Shown: piece after piece, positions 8,773-18,512 of the stretch
Layout of the letters: every line of letters begins with the position of its first letter
Numbering within the stretch: position 1 is the first letter of the stretch
NCBI RefSeq assembly: GCF_002954615.1
Contig: NZ_MSCJ01000001.1
Location: 1,674,001-1,738,000 of the forward strand
DNA length: 64,000 nucleotides
Direction of reading: 5' to 3'
Source: Photobacterium angustum
GTDB taxonomy: Bacteria; Pseudomonadota; Gammaproteobacteria; Enterobacterales; Vibrionaceae
The notes under the pieces: generated by a model
What the model saw: the letters and a program-made list of their open reading frames with translations, nothing else
Database searches by the model: none
What the model was told of the DNA's origin: nothing
Program-made: the position numbers and the translations under genes

Positions 8773-10134
8773 ATGATCAGTGTTTTTGATATTTACAAAA
8801 TCGGTGTGGGCCCTTCCAGCTCACATACTGTTGGCCCAATGAAAGCAGGTAAAGAGTTCATCGATGATTTACGTGCTATGGGTAAATTACGTGACATAAC
8901 TAAAATTACTGTTGACGTATACGGCTCTCTTTCTCTTACAGGTAAAGGACACCATACTGATATTGCTATTATTATGGGTCTTGCTGGTAACAGCCCTGAA
9001 CATGTTGATATCGATAGTATTCCAGGCTTTATTGCCCGTGTTGAAGAAACCGAACGTCTTCCTGTTGGTATGCATTGCCACACGGTAGACTTCCCACGTG
9101 ATGGTGGTATGAATTTCCATACGACTAACCTTTCACTGCACGAAAACGGCATGTCTATTCATGCTTGGATTGGTGATGAGAACGTTTTCTCTAAAACTTA
9201 CTACTCTATCGGTGGTGGTTTTATTGTTGATGAAGAAAACTTTGGTAAAACGCAAGAATCAAGTGTTGTTGCGCCTTACCCATTCAACTATGCCTCTGAA
9301 CTGGTTGAGCAATGTAAAGAGCATGGTTTATCAATCAGCTCTTTAGTTATGGCTAACGAACGTGCAATGAACGCTGAAGATGAAATTAGTAATTACTTTG
9401 CTAACATCTGGAAAACAATGCGTGATTGTATGGAACGTGGTATGAACGAAGAAGGTATCCTACCGGGTCCTCTACGTGTTCCTCGTCGTGCAGCAGCACT
9501 TCGTCAACAGCTAATGACATCTGAAAAACTAAGCAACGACCCAATGACGGTTGTTGACTGGGTTAACATGTTTGCTTTTGCTGTGAACGAAGAAAATGCC
9601 GCTGGTGGTCGTGTTGTAACAGCACCGACAAACGGCGCATGTGGCATTATTCCAGCTGTACTTGCTTACTACGATAAGTTTGTTCAGTCAGTTGGCCCAA
9701 AAGAATACACTCGCTACTTTGCAGCTTCTGGTGCTGTTGGTGGTCTTTACAAGCGTAATGCTTCTATCTCTGGCGCTGAAGTAGGCTGTCAGGGCGAAGT
9801 TGGCGTGGCATGTTCTATGGCAGCTGCTGGTCTTGCAGAGCTTATGGGTGGTAGCCCTGAACAAGTTTGTATGGCTGCAGAAATTGCAATGGAACACAAC
9901 CTTGGCTTAACGTGTGATCCTGTTGCTGGTCAAGTTCAGGTTCCATGTATCGAGCGTAACGGCATTGCGGCAGTTAAAGCAATTAATGCTACACGTATGG
10001 CACTTCGCCGCTCATCTGATCCACGTGTTTCACTTGATAAAGTCATAGAGACAATGCTTGAAACAGGTAAAGACATGAATGCTAAATACCGTGAGACATC
10101 TCAAGGTGGTCTAGCGATTAAGGTTATTTGCTAA
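8773..10134 (+). CDS. sdaA: L-serine ammonia-lyase (iron-sulfur, single chain)
   Basis: The 453-residue enzyme deaminates L-serine to pyruvate and ammonia. The N-terminal beta domain shows [20 protein letters not shown], and the C-terminal alpha domain shows [36 protein letters not shown] and [20 protein letters not shown], whose cysteines hold the 4Fe-4S cluster in this family. It is the same single-chain form as E. coli SdaA (454 residues). A GAGG ribosome site lies eight bases before the ATG. It is partnered with sdaC upstream, and pairs serine catabolism with the nearby pabB/nudL block. Confidence 0.95.
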   Translation: MISVFDIYKIGVGPSSSHTVGPMKAGKEFIDDLRAMGKLRDITKITVDVYGSLSLTGKGHHTDIAIIMGLAGNSPEHVDIDSIPGFIARVEETERLPVGMHCHTVDFPRDGGMNFHTTNLSLHENGMSIHAWIGDENVFSKTYYSIGGGFIVDEENFGKTQESSVVAPYPFNYASELVEQCKEHGLSISSLVMANERAMNAEDEISNYFANIWKTMRDCMERGMNEEGILPGPLRVPRRAAALRQQLMTSEKLSNDPMTVVDWVNMFAFAVNEENAAGGRVVTAPTNGACGIIPAVLAYYDKFVQSVGPKEYTRYFAASGAVGGLYKRNASISGAEVGCQGEVGVACSMAAAGLAELMGGSPEQVCMAAEIAMEHNLGLTCDPVAGQVQVPCIERNGIAAVKAINATRMALRRSSDPRVSLDKVIETMLETGKDMNAKYRETSQGGLAIKVIC

Positions 10135-10155
10135 TCTTTAAGCGTTAACTGATTA

Positions 10156-10185
10156 GAAAAGCTGCTTTTAAAGCAGCTTTTTTTA
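10156..10185 (+). terminator. Intrinsic terminator of sdaA
   Basis: AAAGCTGC/GCAGCTTT with a seven-base loop is followed by a T-run 22 bases after the sdaA stop. Confidence 0.85.
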
Positions 10186-10492
10186 TACCTTTCATTTATA
10201 ACGACGGCATGATAAATAGCATAATATCCCGTATATAGAGCATAAGACCTAAATTACTCATAATCACATATCAATATGTATCCATTTTATATAGATAAAC
10301 ATACTCAATATGATCAATAACAAAAGTTGAGTAGATTTCATCTATTCAACCGTTTCTTTTAGTCCTATACTCATGCGCATGTACCTTGGTATCAGCATAT
10401 TCCAACATAGAATACCGGTACATATAGAACGGTCGCCTAATTATGGTGTGTAATGAAGGATTTATTTCCACTTTTAGAGAAGCAGTACTGGT
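10186..10492 (+). other. Intergenic region ahead of the AraC-type regulator
   Basis: AT-rich and without a credible gene longer than 20 codons. It holds an interrupted inverted repeat: ATGTACCTTGGTAT (10379-10392) against ATACCGGTACAT (10412-10423), which pair except for a two-base TT bulge. A 16-codon frame (10453-10503) ends inside the araC start but lacks a ribosome site. Confidence 0.4.
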
Positions 10493-11374
10493 ATGAAATA
10501 TAAGCGTATCCTCTCTCAGAGCCACGTAGTTCTAAAAGAGTTTTATGTCGACCACCACTTGATTGTAAAATTATCAAATGTTCAAGGTGATGTTCACATC
10601 AACGGTCATGCTATTGAATTAAAAAATAATAGTACTTTTGTCGTTCCTAAATTCAGTCATATCTCTTGCTCTATTAATCAGCTTAATAGCCAAGAAAATA
10701 TTGAATTACAATTGTTGATGATTGATGAAGAATCTATCACTGAAGCGTTCAAATATATCAGTGCGTTAAAACAACCGACTTTCCCAACGGCGAGTTGTTC
10801 TCCTGTCTACACGATTCCAACACCTGCAATTGTGGATCAAAACTTCGTTCTGTTTAATAAATTACTGCCTTCGATATGTGGCTCTTCCATGGAAAAAACG
10901 CTGTTAAGCCAGTGTTTAGTATTTATTTTAATGGCATTAAATGAAGCAGGCATTGATGTCTTCAACGTTTACCGCTTCAACTATGATGAACCTAAAGAGC
11001 GAACTATTGCGCGTTTAATCACCCAAGATCCTCAACGCAAATGGAGTGTCGACGATATGGCTAAAGCGCTCTTTACAACGCAATCTACACTGCGTCGACA
11101 TTTGGCAAAAGAAGGGGTTTCATTTAGTCAGTTATTGCTTGATGTTAGAATGGGCTTAGCATTGAACTACCTTACTTTTTCAAATTATTCTATTTCACAA
11201 ATAGGTAATCGTTCTGGTTTTGGTAGTGCCGCGTATTTCTGCGATGCATTTAAACGTAAATATGGTATTACGCCTTCTCAGTTTAGAACAACATCACGTC
11301 AAGAAAATGATGTTAATCCTGAAGGCCACTTTACTTATAAACCTAACATTCAAATTACTGAATCTTGCTTCTAA
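10493..11374 (+). CDS. AraC-family transcriptional regulator
   Basis: The 293-residue protein has a variable N-terminal half (about 1-180, cupin-like beta-rich, no ligand signature I recognise) and a C-terminal double helix-turn-helix (about 187-280): WSVDDMAKALFTTQSTLRRHL, then ISQIGNRSGFGSAAYFCDAFKRKYGITPSQFR. The last stretch is the classic AraC signature. It resembles the virulence and acid-response branch (Rns/GadX-like plan) more than sugar regulators, though that is an impression only. It is convergent with satP and monocistronic. Its target is unknown; satP or the porin nearby are candidates by position. Confidence 0.88.
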   Translation: MKYKRILSQSHVVLKEFYVDHHLIVKLSNVQGDVHINGHAIELKNNSTFVVPKFSHISCSINQLNSQENIELQLLMIDEESITEAFKYISALKQPTFPTASCSPVYTIPTPAIVDQNFVLFNKLLPSICGSSMEKTLLSQCLVFILMALNEAGIDVFNVYRFNYDEPKERTIARLITQDPQRKWSVDDMAKALFTTQSTLRRHLAKEGVSFSQLLLDVRMGLALNYLTFSNYSISQIGNRSGFGSAAYFCDAFKRKYGITPSQFRTTSRQENDVNPEGHFTYKPNIQITESCF

Positions 11375-11383
11375 ATATTATTT

Positions 11384-11399
11384 CTATCACATGTGATAG
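11384..11399. promoter_or_regulatory. 16-bp palindrome after the araC-type gene
   Basis: CTATCACATGTGATAG is a perfect palindrome starting ten bases after the araC stop. It may be a protein-binding site or part of the 3' RNA structure; it does not fit the CRP half-site spacing. Confidence 0.3.
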
Positions 11400-11424
11400 C
11401 GTTATTTTTATAGATTTTAGATAT

Positions 11425-11456
11425 AAAAAAACCTCGTTAATTAACGAGGTTTTTTG
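11425..11456. terminator. Bidirectional terminator between araC-type gene and satP
   Basis: AACCTCGTTAATTAACGAGGTT is a palindromic stem flanked by A-runs on the left and T-runs on the right, so it works for both converging genes. Confidence 0.85.
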
Positions 11457-11474
11457 TCTCAATTCTTCGCAAAA

Positions 11475-12065
11475 TTAAGCAGCTGCTTTTAGGCTTACTT
11501 GCTCAGTCTTAAGCTCACCAACAGGTAAGATTGTACGGCCGTATTCAGCATTTAATACTTGAGCCATTGCAAAATAAATTGCACTTAGACCACAGAAGAT
11601 ACCTTCAATTCCCGCGATGAAACCAATTGTTGTATTACCCGTAAAGTCACGAGCAGCTAACAAGAAGAATAAAATAGTTAGAGAACCAAAAACTACTTGT
11701 TTAGCACGAGGGTAACGCAAAGAACCGATAAACATAAATGCAGTAAATAGGCCCCAAAGTGTTAGGTACCAAGCCATGAATGGTGCAGGGCTTGCTGCAA
11801 AACCCATCTTAGGTAATGCGATAAGACCTACTAGCGTTAACCAAAATAAGCCATAAGAAGTAAACGCCGTTGTTCCAAACGTATCACCACGCTTAAAGCA
11901 CATCATGCCTACAAGAACTTGACCTAGACCACCATAGAAAATACCCATCGCTAGGATCATTGAATCCAATGGAAAAAATCCAGCATTATGAATGTTTAAA
12001 AGAACGGTAGTCATACCAAAACCCATTAAGCCTAATGGCGCTGGGTTCGCTAATTTCGTAGACAT
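11475..12065 (-). CDS. satP: Acetate/succinate uptake transporter (GPR1/FUN34/YaaH family)
   Basis: The 196-residue protein has six predicted membrane helices and the family N-terminal signature [14 protein letters not shown] (residues 7-20). E. coli SatP (188 residues) takes up acetate and succinate with protons. The ATG is preceded by GGGGAAATAC. A possible -10 TATATT lies on the minus strand at 12111-12116, with a CRP-like site upstream of it. CRP control would fit acetate scavenging, but that is inferred. Confidence 0.9.
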   Translation of the reverse strand: MSTKLANPAPLGLMGFGMTTVLLNIHNAGFFPLDSMILAMGIFYGGLGQVLVGMMCFKRGDTFGTTAFTSYGLFWLTLVGLIALPKMGFAASPAPFMAWYLTLWGLFTAFMFIGSLRYPRAKQVVFGSLTILFFLLAARDFTGNTTIGFIAGIEGIFCGLSAIYFAMAQVLNAEYGRTILPVGELKTEQVSLKAAA

Positions 12066-12872
12066 GTATTTCCCCTGCAGGAGTAATTCAACAAAAATGA
12101 TAAATCTTAAAATATAGATGCATGCTAAATGCGCCGCGAATTCTAATTGATGGTGCGATCCAGATCAATGGTTAACCACCGAAAAAGGCAATAAAGTGAG
12201 AAAAAATGAGAGTTCATCCGATTTTGTAAAGATTTTTAATAATAACATCTGTTGAATTTTGTTAGAGAATATGAATTCATGAATAACTATATACCAAATT
12301 AGAATAATGATACGCGATAACAATTTAAATAACTGATTTAATTGAAGTAAAAAACAATAAGAACATATAAATTCATTCTGATTCATTTAAAAAAGTAAGG
12401 TCTATAGATATTTTGAAATAGCAGAAACCATCTATTTGTCATATGAATGATGATATATAACTAAAAATAGATAACAAAATAGCACTTTCATCACATTTTA
12501 TACCCTAAAGCGATAAAAACCATATTTTGAATGTAATGCTCATATTCAACCTCATGATCATCATATTCGTTAACTTATTTATTAACGTCTAATATCCCCT
12601 CTTTTTACTAACTATCAATTAACTCACACTCTTATAAACCGACTTTAACTAGCACCTTTATCTATATATTTATATGAGACAAGGCTTTCTTGTGATCAAA
12701 TATCACCTTATACAAAATACATAGCAGATCACAAAAAATACCTACTTAGTTCATTGATATATGTAATAAAAGTAACTTTTTACTTACACATAACTTTAAC
12801 ATTCATGCACTAATCTGCTCTCATTCAAGAGGCACTGAAGCCCAAATAACATTCTTTCTAGGGGATTAGAAA
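12066..12872. other. Long AT-rich intergenic region between satP and the porin
   Basis: About 800 bases between two divergent genes. A minus-strand ORF of 73 codons (12165-12386) is AT-driven and lacks a ribosome site, so I do not call it. Besides the CRP-like site (12154-12169) I find no hairpin-plus-T-run and no conserved RNA motif. The size suggests extensive regulation of the porin (ToxR-like or OmpR-like binding is plausible but not visible as a clear motif). Confidence 0.5.
12154..12169 (-). promoter_or_regulatory. CRP-like binding site upstream of satP
   Basis: TGCGATCCAGATCAAT resembles the CRP core TGTGA-N6-TCACA, with two mismatches. Its centre is roughly 58 bases upstream of the start predicted from a TATATT -10, compatible with class I activation. 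Confidence 0.4.
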
Positions 12873-13826
12873 ATGAAAAAAGTAGCATTGGCATCGGCAA
12901 TTTTAGCGTCATTAGCAGCAGGAACAGTAAACGCTGCAACTGTTTATCAAGATGATGATAAATCACTAAGTATTGGTGGTCGTGCTGAAGCGCGTTTTAA
13001 CCTATCTGATGCAAATAAAGGTGAAGACGGCACTGGTAATGCTTTTAAAGATAAGAGCCGTGCTCGTATTAATCTAAAAGGTAAAGCAAAGATTACTGAT
13101 CAAGTAACGGCTTTTGGTAAATATGAAGCTGAAATCTCTGATAGTAGTGATTCTACTGTAAAGAGTCGTTACGTATTTGCAGGGTTTGATACTCAGGCAG
13201 GTGCATTTTCTTACGGTAAGCAAGACTCAGCACAGGTTATGCTGACAGATTACACTGATATTCTTGCTACTTTCGGCGGTGACGGTGTTGATCTTGTTGA
13301 CGGTAACAAAGATAAGCGTGAAAACAACTTTTTATACGCTGGTGAATTCAATAATTTCACAGTTTCAGCTAACTACATTGCTGAAAACAATGATGCTGAA
13401 AAAGATTCAGACAGCTATGGTATTGCAGCACAATATGCCTTCCCATTTGGTCTATCTCTAGGTGCAGGTTATGTTAGTGGCAAAGATGGTGTTGACGTTG
13501 ATGCTAACCAATATAACTTAGCAGCAAGTTACGAGTTTAATAACTTCTACGCAGCTGGTACTTATGCGAGTGGTGAAAATGGTAATACCGATCTAACAGG
13601 TTATGAGTTAGCAACTGCTTACAAAATGGGTCAATTTGTCGTTCAAGCAGCATACAACTTTAAGCAATCTGAAAACGGTGGCGTAAAAACTGACAAGGTA
13701 GATTACTTTGCGTTAGATGGTGTCTATAAGTTCAATAAAAACCTACGTACTTATGCAGGTTACCTATTTAACCAAATTGATGGCGAAGATGACGAATTAC
13801 AAATGGGTATTCGTTACGACTTCTAA
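12873..13826 (+). CDS. Outer-membrane porin, OmpU-like
   Basis: The 317-residue precursor has a signal peptide MKKVALASAILASLAAGTVNA cleaved before ATVYQ (AxA-type site). The mature part is acidic and rich in alternating beta strands with short acidic turns (16-strand general porin plan), and ends in YDF with the terminal Phe needed for barrel insertion. It resembles Vibrio OmpU and Photobacterium OmpH-like trimeric porins. An AGGGG ribosome site precedes the ATG. The first codons after ATG (AAAAAGTAG at 12877-12885) are perfectly complementary to nine bases near the 5' end of the predicted sRNA at 23490, which suggests post-transcriptional repression during envelope stress. Confidence 0.9.
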   Translation: MKKVALASAILASLAAGTVNAATVYQDDDKSLSIGGRAEARFNLSDANKGEDGTGNAFKDKSRARINLKGKAKITDQVTAFGKYEAEISDSSDSTVKSRYVFAGFDTQAGAFSYGKQDSAQVMLTDYTDILATFGGDGVDLVDGNKDKRENNFLYAGEFNNFTVSANYIAENNDAEKDSDSYGIAAQYAFPFGLSLGAGYVSGKDGVDVDANQYNLAASYEFNNFYAAGTYASGENGNTDLTGYELATAYKMGQFVVQAAYNFKQSENGGVKTDKVDYFALDGVYKFNKNLRTYAGYLFNQIDGEDDELQMGIRYDF

Positions 13827-13847
13827 GTTTTGCCATAAACGGTAATA

Positions 13848-13879
13848 AAAGCCAAGCCTCGTGCTTGGCTTTACTCTTT
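13848..13879 (+). terminator. Intrinsic terminator of the porin gene
   Basis: AAAGCCAAG/CTTGGCTTT with a seven-base loop, 22 bases after the stop, followed by a modest T-rich tail. Confidence 0.75.
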
Positions 13880-14004
13880 AACGTCGCCCCGCCTTGAAAT
13901 ATATCCCACCATCGATTTTCTCTATTGCTCTAACAGGCAAATCCCCCTTTCTCTATCAATAAACACACGTTATAGTAACAACATAATTTTGCAGGAGAGA
14001 TTTT

Positions 14005-14268
14005 ATGTTCGTAGTTATTTTTGGTCGCCCAGGTTGCCCATTCTGTGTACGTGCTAAGGAATTAGCAGAAAAAATTAAAGTAGAACGCGACGACTTTAAC
14101 TTCCGTTACGTTGATATTCATGCGGAAGGTATCAGTAAAGCGGATCTAGAAAAAACGGTAGGTAAACCAGTTGAAACTGTGCCACAGATCTTCGTTGATC
14201 AAGAGCACATTGGTGGCTGTACTGAGTTTGAAGCTTACTCTAAAGAACATAATCTACTGTTCCAATAA
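14005..14268 (+). CDS. grxA: Glutaredoxin 1
   Basis: This 87-residue dithiol glutaredoxin uses glutathione to reduce protein disulfides and ribonucleotide reductase. The active site is Cys11-Pro-Phe-Cys14 in FGRPGCPFCVRAKELAEK. The cis-Pro and glutathione-binding text VETVPQIFVDQEHIGG and the ERDDF segment match E. coli GrxA closely (85 residues). A strong AGGAGAG ribosome site precedes the ATG. The YbjL-type transporter follows; grxA and ybjL are also close neighbours in E. coli. Confidence 0.95.
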   Translation: MFVVIFGRPGCPFCVRAKELAEKIKVERDDFNFRYVDIHAEGISKADLEKTVGKPVETVPQIFVDQEHIGGCTEFEAYSKEHNLLFQ

Positions 14269-14285
14269 AAAATAATTCAATTTGT

Positions 14286-14314
14286 AAAAGGTCGACATTG
14301 TTCGACCTTTTTTT
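14286..14314 (+). terminator. Intrinsic terminator of grxA
   Basis: AAAAGGTCGA/TCGACCTTTT with a six-base loop, then a T-run. Confidence 0.85.
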
Positions 14315-14522
14315 ATCTCTATTTTATTACTTACTGACAACGTAAATGAACAGTATTTTTAACGTACAGTAATCCGTTTTATTTTCGATTTTTAAAGAAT
14401 ACACAATCAAAAGTTATTAATACTAACTTTCAACATTTTTTTAGAATATACGCTATAACACTCTGGAAAAATCAGCTAGAATTTGACAACTTTTACTTCT
14501 CCACTATGTCGGAAATTCTGTT

Positions 14523-16205
14523 GTGAACATTGATGTAGCAGCACTTCTACACCATAATGATATTTTATTACTCTTTGTTGTCCTTGCCGTAGGTTTAAGT
14601 ATTGGCAAAATACGCTTTGGTAAGATGAGCTTAGGTAATTCTATTGGCGTTTTAGTCACAGCACTGCTGTTTGGTAATGCTGGTTTTACTTTTGATACTG
14701 ACGCTTTAAATATTGGCTTTATGCTGTTTATTTTTTGTGTAGGTATAGAAGCGGGTCCAAACTTTTTCGGCATCTTTTTTCGAGACGGTAAGCACTACCT
14801 TTTACTTGCGCTCGTCGTTCTGCTTTCCTCCATCGCGATAACCATGACAATGGCGCATTATCTACATATGGATATTGGCCTTGCGACAGGTTTAATGGCA
14901 GGTTCATTAACGGCAACGCCAGTATTAGTGGGCGCTAAAGACGCATTAAATACGGGTCTATCAGGCATTACCGATCCAGCAATGATTAAACAGCTTACAG
15001 AGAGTTTAAGTGTTGGTTATGCGATGTCCTATTTAGTGGGTTTAGTGAGCTTGATATTCCTTGCTAAACTTATGCCTACACTACAAAAACAAAATCTTGC
15101 TGAATCATCACAACAAATTGCACGTGAACGAGGTATTGGTGAAGTCGCACAGCGAAAAGTTTACCTACCAATTATTCGCGCATACCGTGTTGGACCAGAA
15201 CTGATTAATTGGATTGATGGCCGTAACCTTCGTGAATTAGGTATCTACCGCCAAACCGGGTGCTATATCGAACGTGTACGTCGTAACGGCATTTTAGCGA
15301 ACCCTGATGGTGATGCGATTTTACAAGAAGGTGATGAAATTGCGCTAGTAGGTTACCCTGATAGCCACGCACGTCTTGATCCTAGCTTCCGTAATGGTAA
15401 AGAAGTTTTTGATCGTGATTTATTAGACCTTCGCATTATTGAAGAAGAAATCGTGGTAAAAAACGATGGTATTGCCGGCAAACGTTTATCAGAACTGAAC
15501 CTTTCAGAGTACGGTTGTTTCTTAAACCGTGTGGTTCGTGCTCAAATCGAAATGCCGATGGATCACAATATTCTGTTAAACAAAGGTGATATTCTGCAAG
15601 TTAGTGGTGAGAAAAGTCGTGTTCATGGTTTAGCAGAACGTATTGGCTTTATTTCAATCCACAGCCAGATTGCAGATTTATTAGCTTTTTGTTGTTTCTT
15701 TATCATAGGGTTACTGCTTGGTTTAATTACCATGAAGTTTGGTCATATCGCGTTTGGTTTAGGTAGTGCTGCAGGTCTGTTAATTGCAGGTATTACACTT
15801 GGATTTTTACGTGCAAACCACCCTACTTTCGGTTATGTCCCTCAAGGGGCATTAAATATGGCGAAAGATTTAGGCTTGATGGTCTTTATGGTTGGTATTG
15901 GCTTAAGTGCTGGCTCTAACCTTTTTGAATCCATTGGTCATATCGGTTTAACTGTTTTTGTCACCAGTTTAATGGTAAGTGTGATCCCAGTGGTTTTAGC
16001 TTATCTGTTCGGTGCTTATGTGCTGAAAATGAACCGTGCACTACTTTTTGGTGCCATCATTGGCGCGCGTACTTGTGCCCCAGCTATGGATATGATCAAC
16101 GCTCATGCGCGTAGTACTATTCCTGCTTTAGGTTATGCAGGTACCTATGCTATCGCCAACGTATTGCTCACTATTGCAGGTACGTTAATTATTATTCTGA
16201 AGTAA
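14523..16205 (+). CDS. ybjL: YbjL-type transporter of the aspartate:alanine exchanger family
   Basis: The 560-residue inner-membrane protein has two bundles of about five to six helices (about 10-190 and 385-560) around a cytoplasmic loop with two RCK_C (TrkA-C) domains (about 205-295 and 300-375). It aligns nearly end to end with E. coli YbjL (561 residues), for example [17 protein letters not shown] and [12 protein letters not shown]. The start is GTG; the reading frame matches the YbjL N-terminus (MNIDVAALL), which decides it. The transported substrate is not established in this family branch. Confidence 0.92.
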   Translation: MNIDVAALLHHNDILLLFVVLAVGLSIGKIRFGKMSLGNSIGVLVTALLFGNAGFTFDTDALNIGFMLFIFCVGIEAGPNFFGIFFRDGKHYLLLALVVLLSSIAITMTMAHYLHMDIGLATGLMAGSLTATPVLVGAKDALNTGLSGITDPAMIKQLTESLSVGYAMSYLVGLVSLIFLAKLMPTLQKQNLAESSQQIARERGIGEVAQRKVYLPIIRAYRVGPELINWIDGRNLRELGIYRQTGCYIERVRRNGILANPDGDAILQEGDEIALVGYPDSHARLDPSFRNGKEVFDRDLLDLRIIEEEIVVKNDGIAGKRLSELNLSEYGCFLNRVVRAQIEMPMDHNILLNKGDILQVSGEKSRVHGLAERIGFISIHSQIADLLAFCCFFIIGLLLGLITMKFGHIAFGLGSAAGLLIAGITLGFLRANHPTFGYVPQGALNMAKDLGLMVFMVGIGLSAGSNLFESIGHIGLTVFVTSLMVSVIPVVLAYLFGAYVLKMNRALLFGAIIGARTCAPAMDMINAHARSTIPALGYAGTYAIANVLLTIAGTLIIILK

Positions 16206-16231
16206 TTATTAGCTTTAATACCGCTATTTCT

Positions 16232-16275
16232 AATAGGGGCTGATTAATGAGTTATCTCATGAGTCAGCCCCTATT
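16232..16275. repeat. Long hairpin between ybjL and the phoP-like gene
   Basis: AATAGGGGCTGA (16232-16243) pairs perfectly with TCAGCCCCTATT (16264-16275). Inside it, ATGAG/CTCAT can extend the stem. It starts 27 bases after the ybjL stop and may end ybjL transcription or protect its 3' end, but no T-run follows. Confidence 0.6.
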
Positions 16276-16491
16276 CAGTCAAGATACCTACACTAAGACC
16301 TATAGCGTTAATTTGTTATTAATCAAACCTTTTAGTTAATGGCACACCATAGCAATGTGACTTATAAATCCCCATTCTGCTATAACGCTCAAATTTTAAG
16401 TTTATGGCAATGATAAATAATGCGGATAATTGCAATATTTCGTACCATAGATATTTATAACTATAATCAGCAACCTTGGGTGCTTTAATTT

Positions 16492-17166
16492 ATGCGAATT
16501 CTTATTGTCGAAGACGATGCAATCCTTAGCCATCACTTAAAATCTCAACTCAGTGAATTAGGCAACCAAGTTCAGTGTGCAAACACAGCAGAAGAAGGTT
16601 TATTCTTTGCTGAAAACTACCCCAATGATATTGCGATTGTTGATATTGGTTTACCCGACCGTGATGGGATCAGTTTAATCAAAGACATGCGTAAAAAGGG
16701 GCTTCGTCTTCCCATTCTTATTCTTACTGCGCGTTCAAATTGGCAAGACAAAGTTACAGGGCTTGAAGCTGGTGCTGATGACTATCTCGTTAAGCCATTC
16801 CAAAAAGAAGAGATGGTTGCTCGCTTAAGCGCACTCGTTCGCCGAAGCGCTGGTTTTGTAAAGCCAGAAATGACCGCAGGTGATATCCGTGTTGATCTCC
16901 TCGCTAAGCAAGTTTATGTTCATGAAACATTATTAGAGTTAACCGCTTTTGAATATGACTTACTTGAATATCTCATGCGCCATAGCCGTCAGGTTGTGTC
17001 AAAACAACGCTTACTCGATGTGTTATATGAAGATCAAGAAGGCGATCCTAATACAATCGAAGTTATGATTAGTCGTCTACGTAAAAAATTCACTAAAACA
17101 GGCCAAGATAATCCAATATCAACCATTCGTGGTCAAGGGTATATTTTTGAACTTAATGCCCAATGA
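16492..17166 (+). CDS. phoP: OmpR-family response regulator, PhoP-like
   Basis: The 224-residue regulator has a receiver domain (1-118) with acidic pocket Asp8-Asp9, phosphoacceptor Asp51, Thr79 and Lys101, and a winged-helix DNA-binding domain (about 125-222, ending TIRGQGYIFEL). It resembles E. coli PhoP and the Vibrio relative VprA/CarR in spacing and text (VEDDAILSHHLKSQL, ARSNWQDKVTGLEAGADDY). These regulators control lipid A modification and response to antimicrobial peptides or divalent cations. Its stop overlaps the start of the kinase gene by four bases. Whether it is a true PhoP or the VprA branch cannot be decided here. Confidence 0.85.
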   Translation: MRILIVEDDAILSHHLKSQLSELGNQVQCANTAEEGLFFAENYPNDIAIVDIGLPDRDGISLIKDMRKKGLRLPILILTARSNWQDKVTGLEAGADDYLVKPFQKEEMVARLSALVRRSAGFVKPEMTAGDIRVDLLAKQVYVHETLLELTAFEYDLLEYLMRHSRQVVSKQRLLDVLYEDQEGDPNTIEVMISRLRKKFTKTGQDNPISTIRGQGYIFELNAQ

Positions 17167-18512
17167 ATAAACTTATACAGCCGCGTTTAAGACGTCGAGT
17201 TTTAATCACCTCTGTAGCTATTATTGCTTTAGTCACATCGGCCTTAGCCGGTGTGATTAATAAGCTTTATTCTCAAAGCTATATGGCTTCATACTCTTCA
17301 GAGCTTGTCGCTCAAATGCCCATGGTTGTTGCTCAACTTAACCGTGCAGGCTTAATTAAAGATGTTGATAAGTGGATTGATTCTCTTGATCCATCAGATA
17401 CCGATTATATTGCCGTAGTGTGCGATCAAGCAGATAACACCACATGGTTATCTCATGAAGCCAATAAAGCGAATTTAAAAGATGTTTGTCGTTATCTGCC
17501 AGAAGAAATACCAACCCCTACCCTAATAAAAATGGGTGATGATAAAGGCTATATCGCTTATAACCTCAGTCGAGATAAAGAAAATGGCAACATTTATCAG
17601 CTCGTAGTACTACGTTCTGCAAATGATTATGAAAAATCATTAGAAAAACTCCACCAACGTACAGCATTTTATCTCGGTCTGTTTGTACTTATTGCGGTTG
17701 CATTTCTTATTGCTGCCTTTCACTGGGGATTTCAGCCGTTACGTAAGTTAGCCTCTCAACTCGATCAAATGGCAGAAGCGAAAAGAGAAAAACTCGATAA
17801 TGATTATCCAATGGAGCTGCAAGAAGTAACTAAAGCAGTTAACCGATTAAATCGTATCAGCAGTGATCAAAAAGGACGTTACCGCCATGCGATGGATGAT
17901 CTTGCCCATAGTTTAAAAACCCGTTTAGCGGCAACAAATGCATTATTGGATGATAAAACGTTAGAGCGTCACGAGCTAAATCAACGCATTATGGAGCAAA
18001 TCAGCCAAATGGATGATCTTGTCCAATATCAGCTCAAACGTGCAATGGTGGGTCAGCAAGGGCTACAAAAAAGTAATTCTCAATTAATGCCAGTTGTTAA
18101 TAGCCTTAGTTTAATGCTCAGCAAAATCTATGCAGATAAACAAGCTCAATTGCATTACCACTTCAATGAAGATGTTATGTTGCCGCTAAATAAAGATGAT
18201 TTAATGGAATTATTTGGCAACATGCTCGAAAACTCATTCCGTTTTTGTATTAGCCAAGTGCATATTACTGTGACAGAAACCAACACTCACTTTACCATTA
18301 AGATTGAAGATGATGGCCCTGGTGTCAAACCGGATATGAGAGAGGCGATATTTCAACGAGGAGTACGTTCAGATCAGCTAAACCCAGGCCAAGGTATTGG
18401 TTTATCGGTGTGTAATGAAATTATCGATAGCTATCAAGGGACTATCTATGTTGAAGATTCGCCATTAGAAGGGGCTGCATTTATTATTACACTGCCAAAA
18501 CTTAATGATTAA
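17163..18512 (+). CDS. phoQ: Sensor histidine kinase, PhoQ-like
   Basis: The 449-residue kinase has two membrane helices (about 13-32 and 168-190) around a periplasmic sensor of roughly 135 residues that contains two cysteines (Cys87 and Cys109), which could form a disulfide. A HAMP-like linker follows, then the H-box with His249 in DLAHSLKTRLAATNALL, N-box GNMLENSFRF and glycine boxes DDGPGV and GQGIGLSV. The H-box resembles PhoQ (HSLKTPLA), but Arg254 replaces the usual Pro. It is translationally coupled to the regulator gene. Partner of the PhoP-like regulator; the Vibrio VprB/CarS branch is the alternative name. Confidence 0.83.
   Translation: MNKLIQPRLRRRVLITSVAIIALVTSALAGVINKLYSQSYMASYSSELVAQMPMVVAQLNRAGLIKDVDKWIDSLDPSDTDYIAVVCDQADNTTWLSHEANKANLKDVCRYLPEEIPTPTLIKMGDDKGYIAYNLSRDKENGNIYQLVVLRSANDYEKSLEKLHQRTAFYLGLFVLIAVAFLIAAFHWGFQPLRKLASQLDQMAEAKREKLDNDYPMELQEVTKAVNRLNRISSDQKGRYRHAMDDLAHSLKTRLAATNALLDDKTLERHELNQRIMEQISQMDDLVQYQLKRAMVGQQGLQKSNSQLMPVVNSLSLMLSKIYADKQAQLHYHFNEDVMLPLNKDDLMELFGNMLENSFRFCISQVHITVTETNTHFTIKIEDDGPGVKPDMREAIFQRGVRSDQLNPGQGIGLSVCNEIIDSYQGTIYVEDSPLEGAAFIITLPKLND

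Noticed and set aside
12165..12386. 73-codon minus-strand ORF between satP and the porin
   Set aside because: Composition is that of AT-rich noncoding DNA (Leu/Ile/Phe-rich), there is no ribosome site, and it fits no family.
12691..12707. CRP-like TGTGATCAAATATCACC ahead of the porin
   Set aside because: The half-sites are spaced by seven rather than six bases, so it does not fit CRP; left unassigned.
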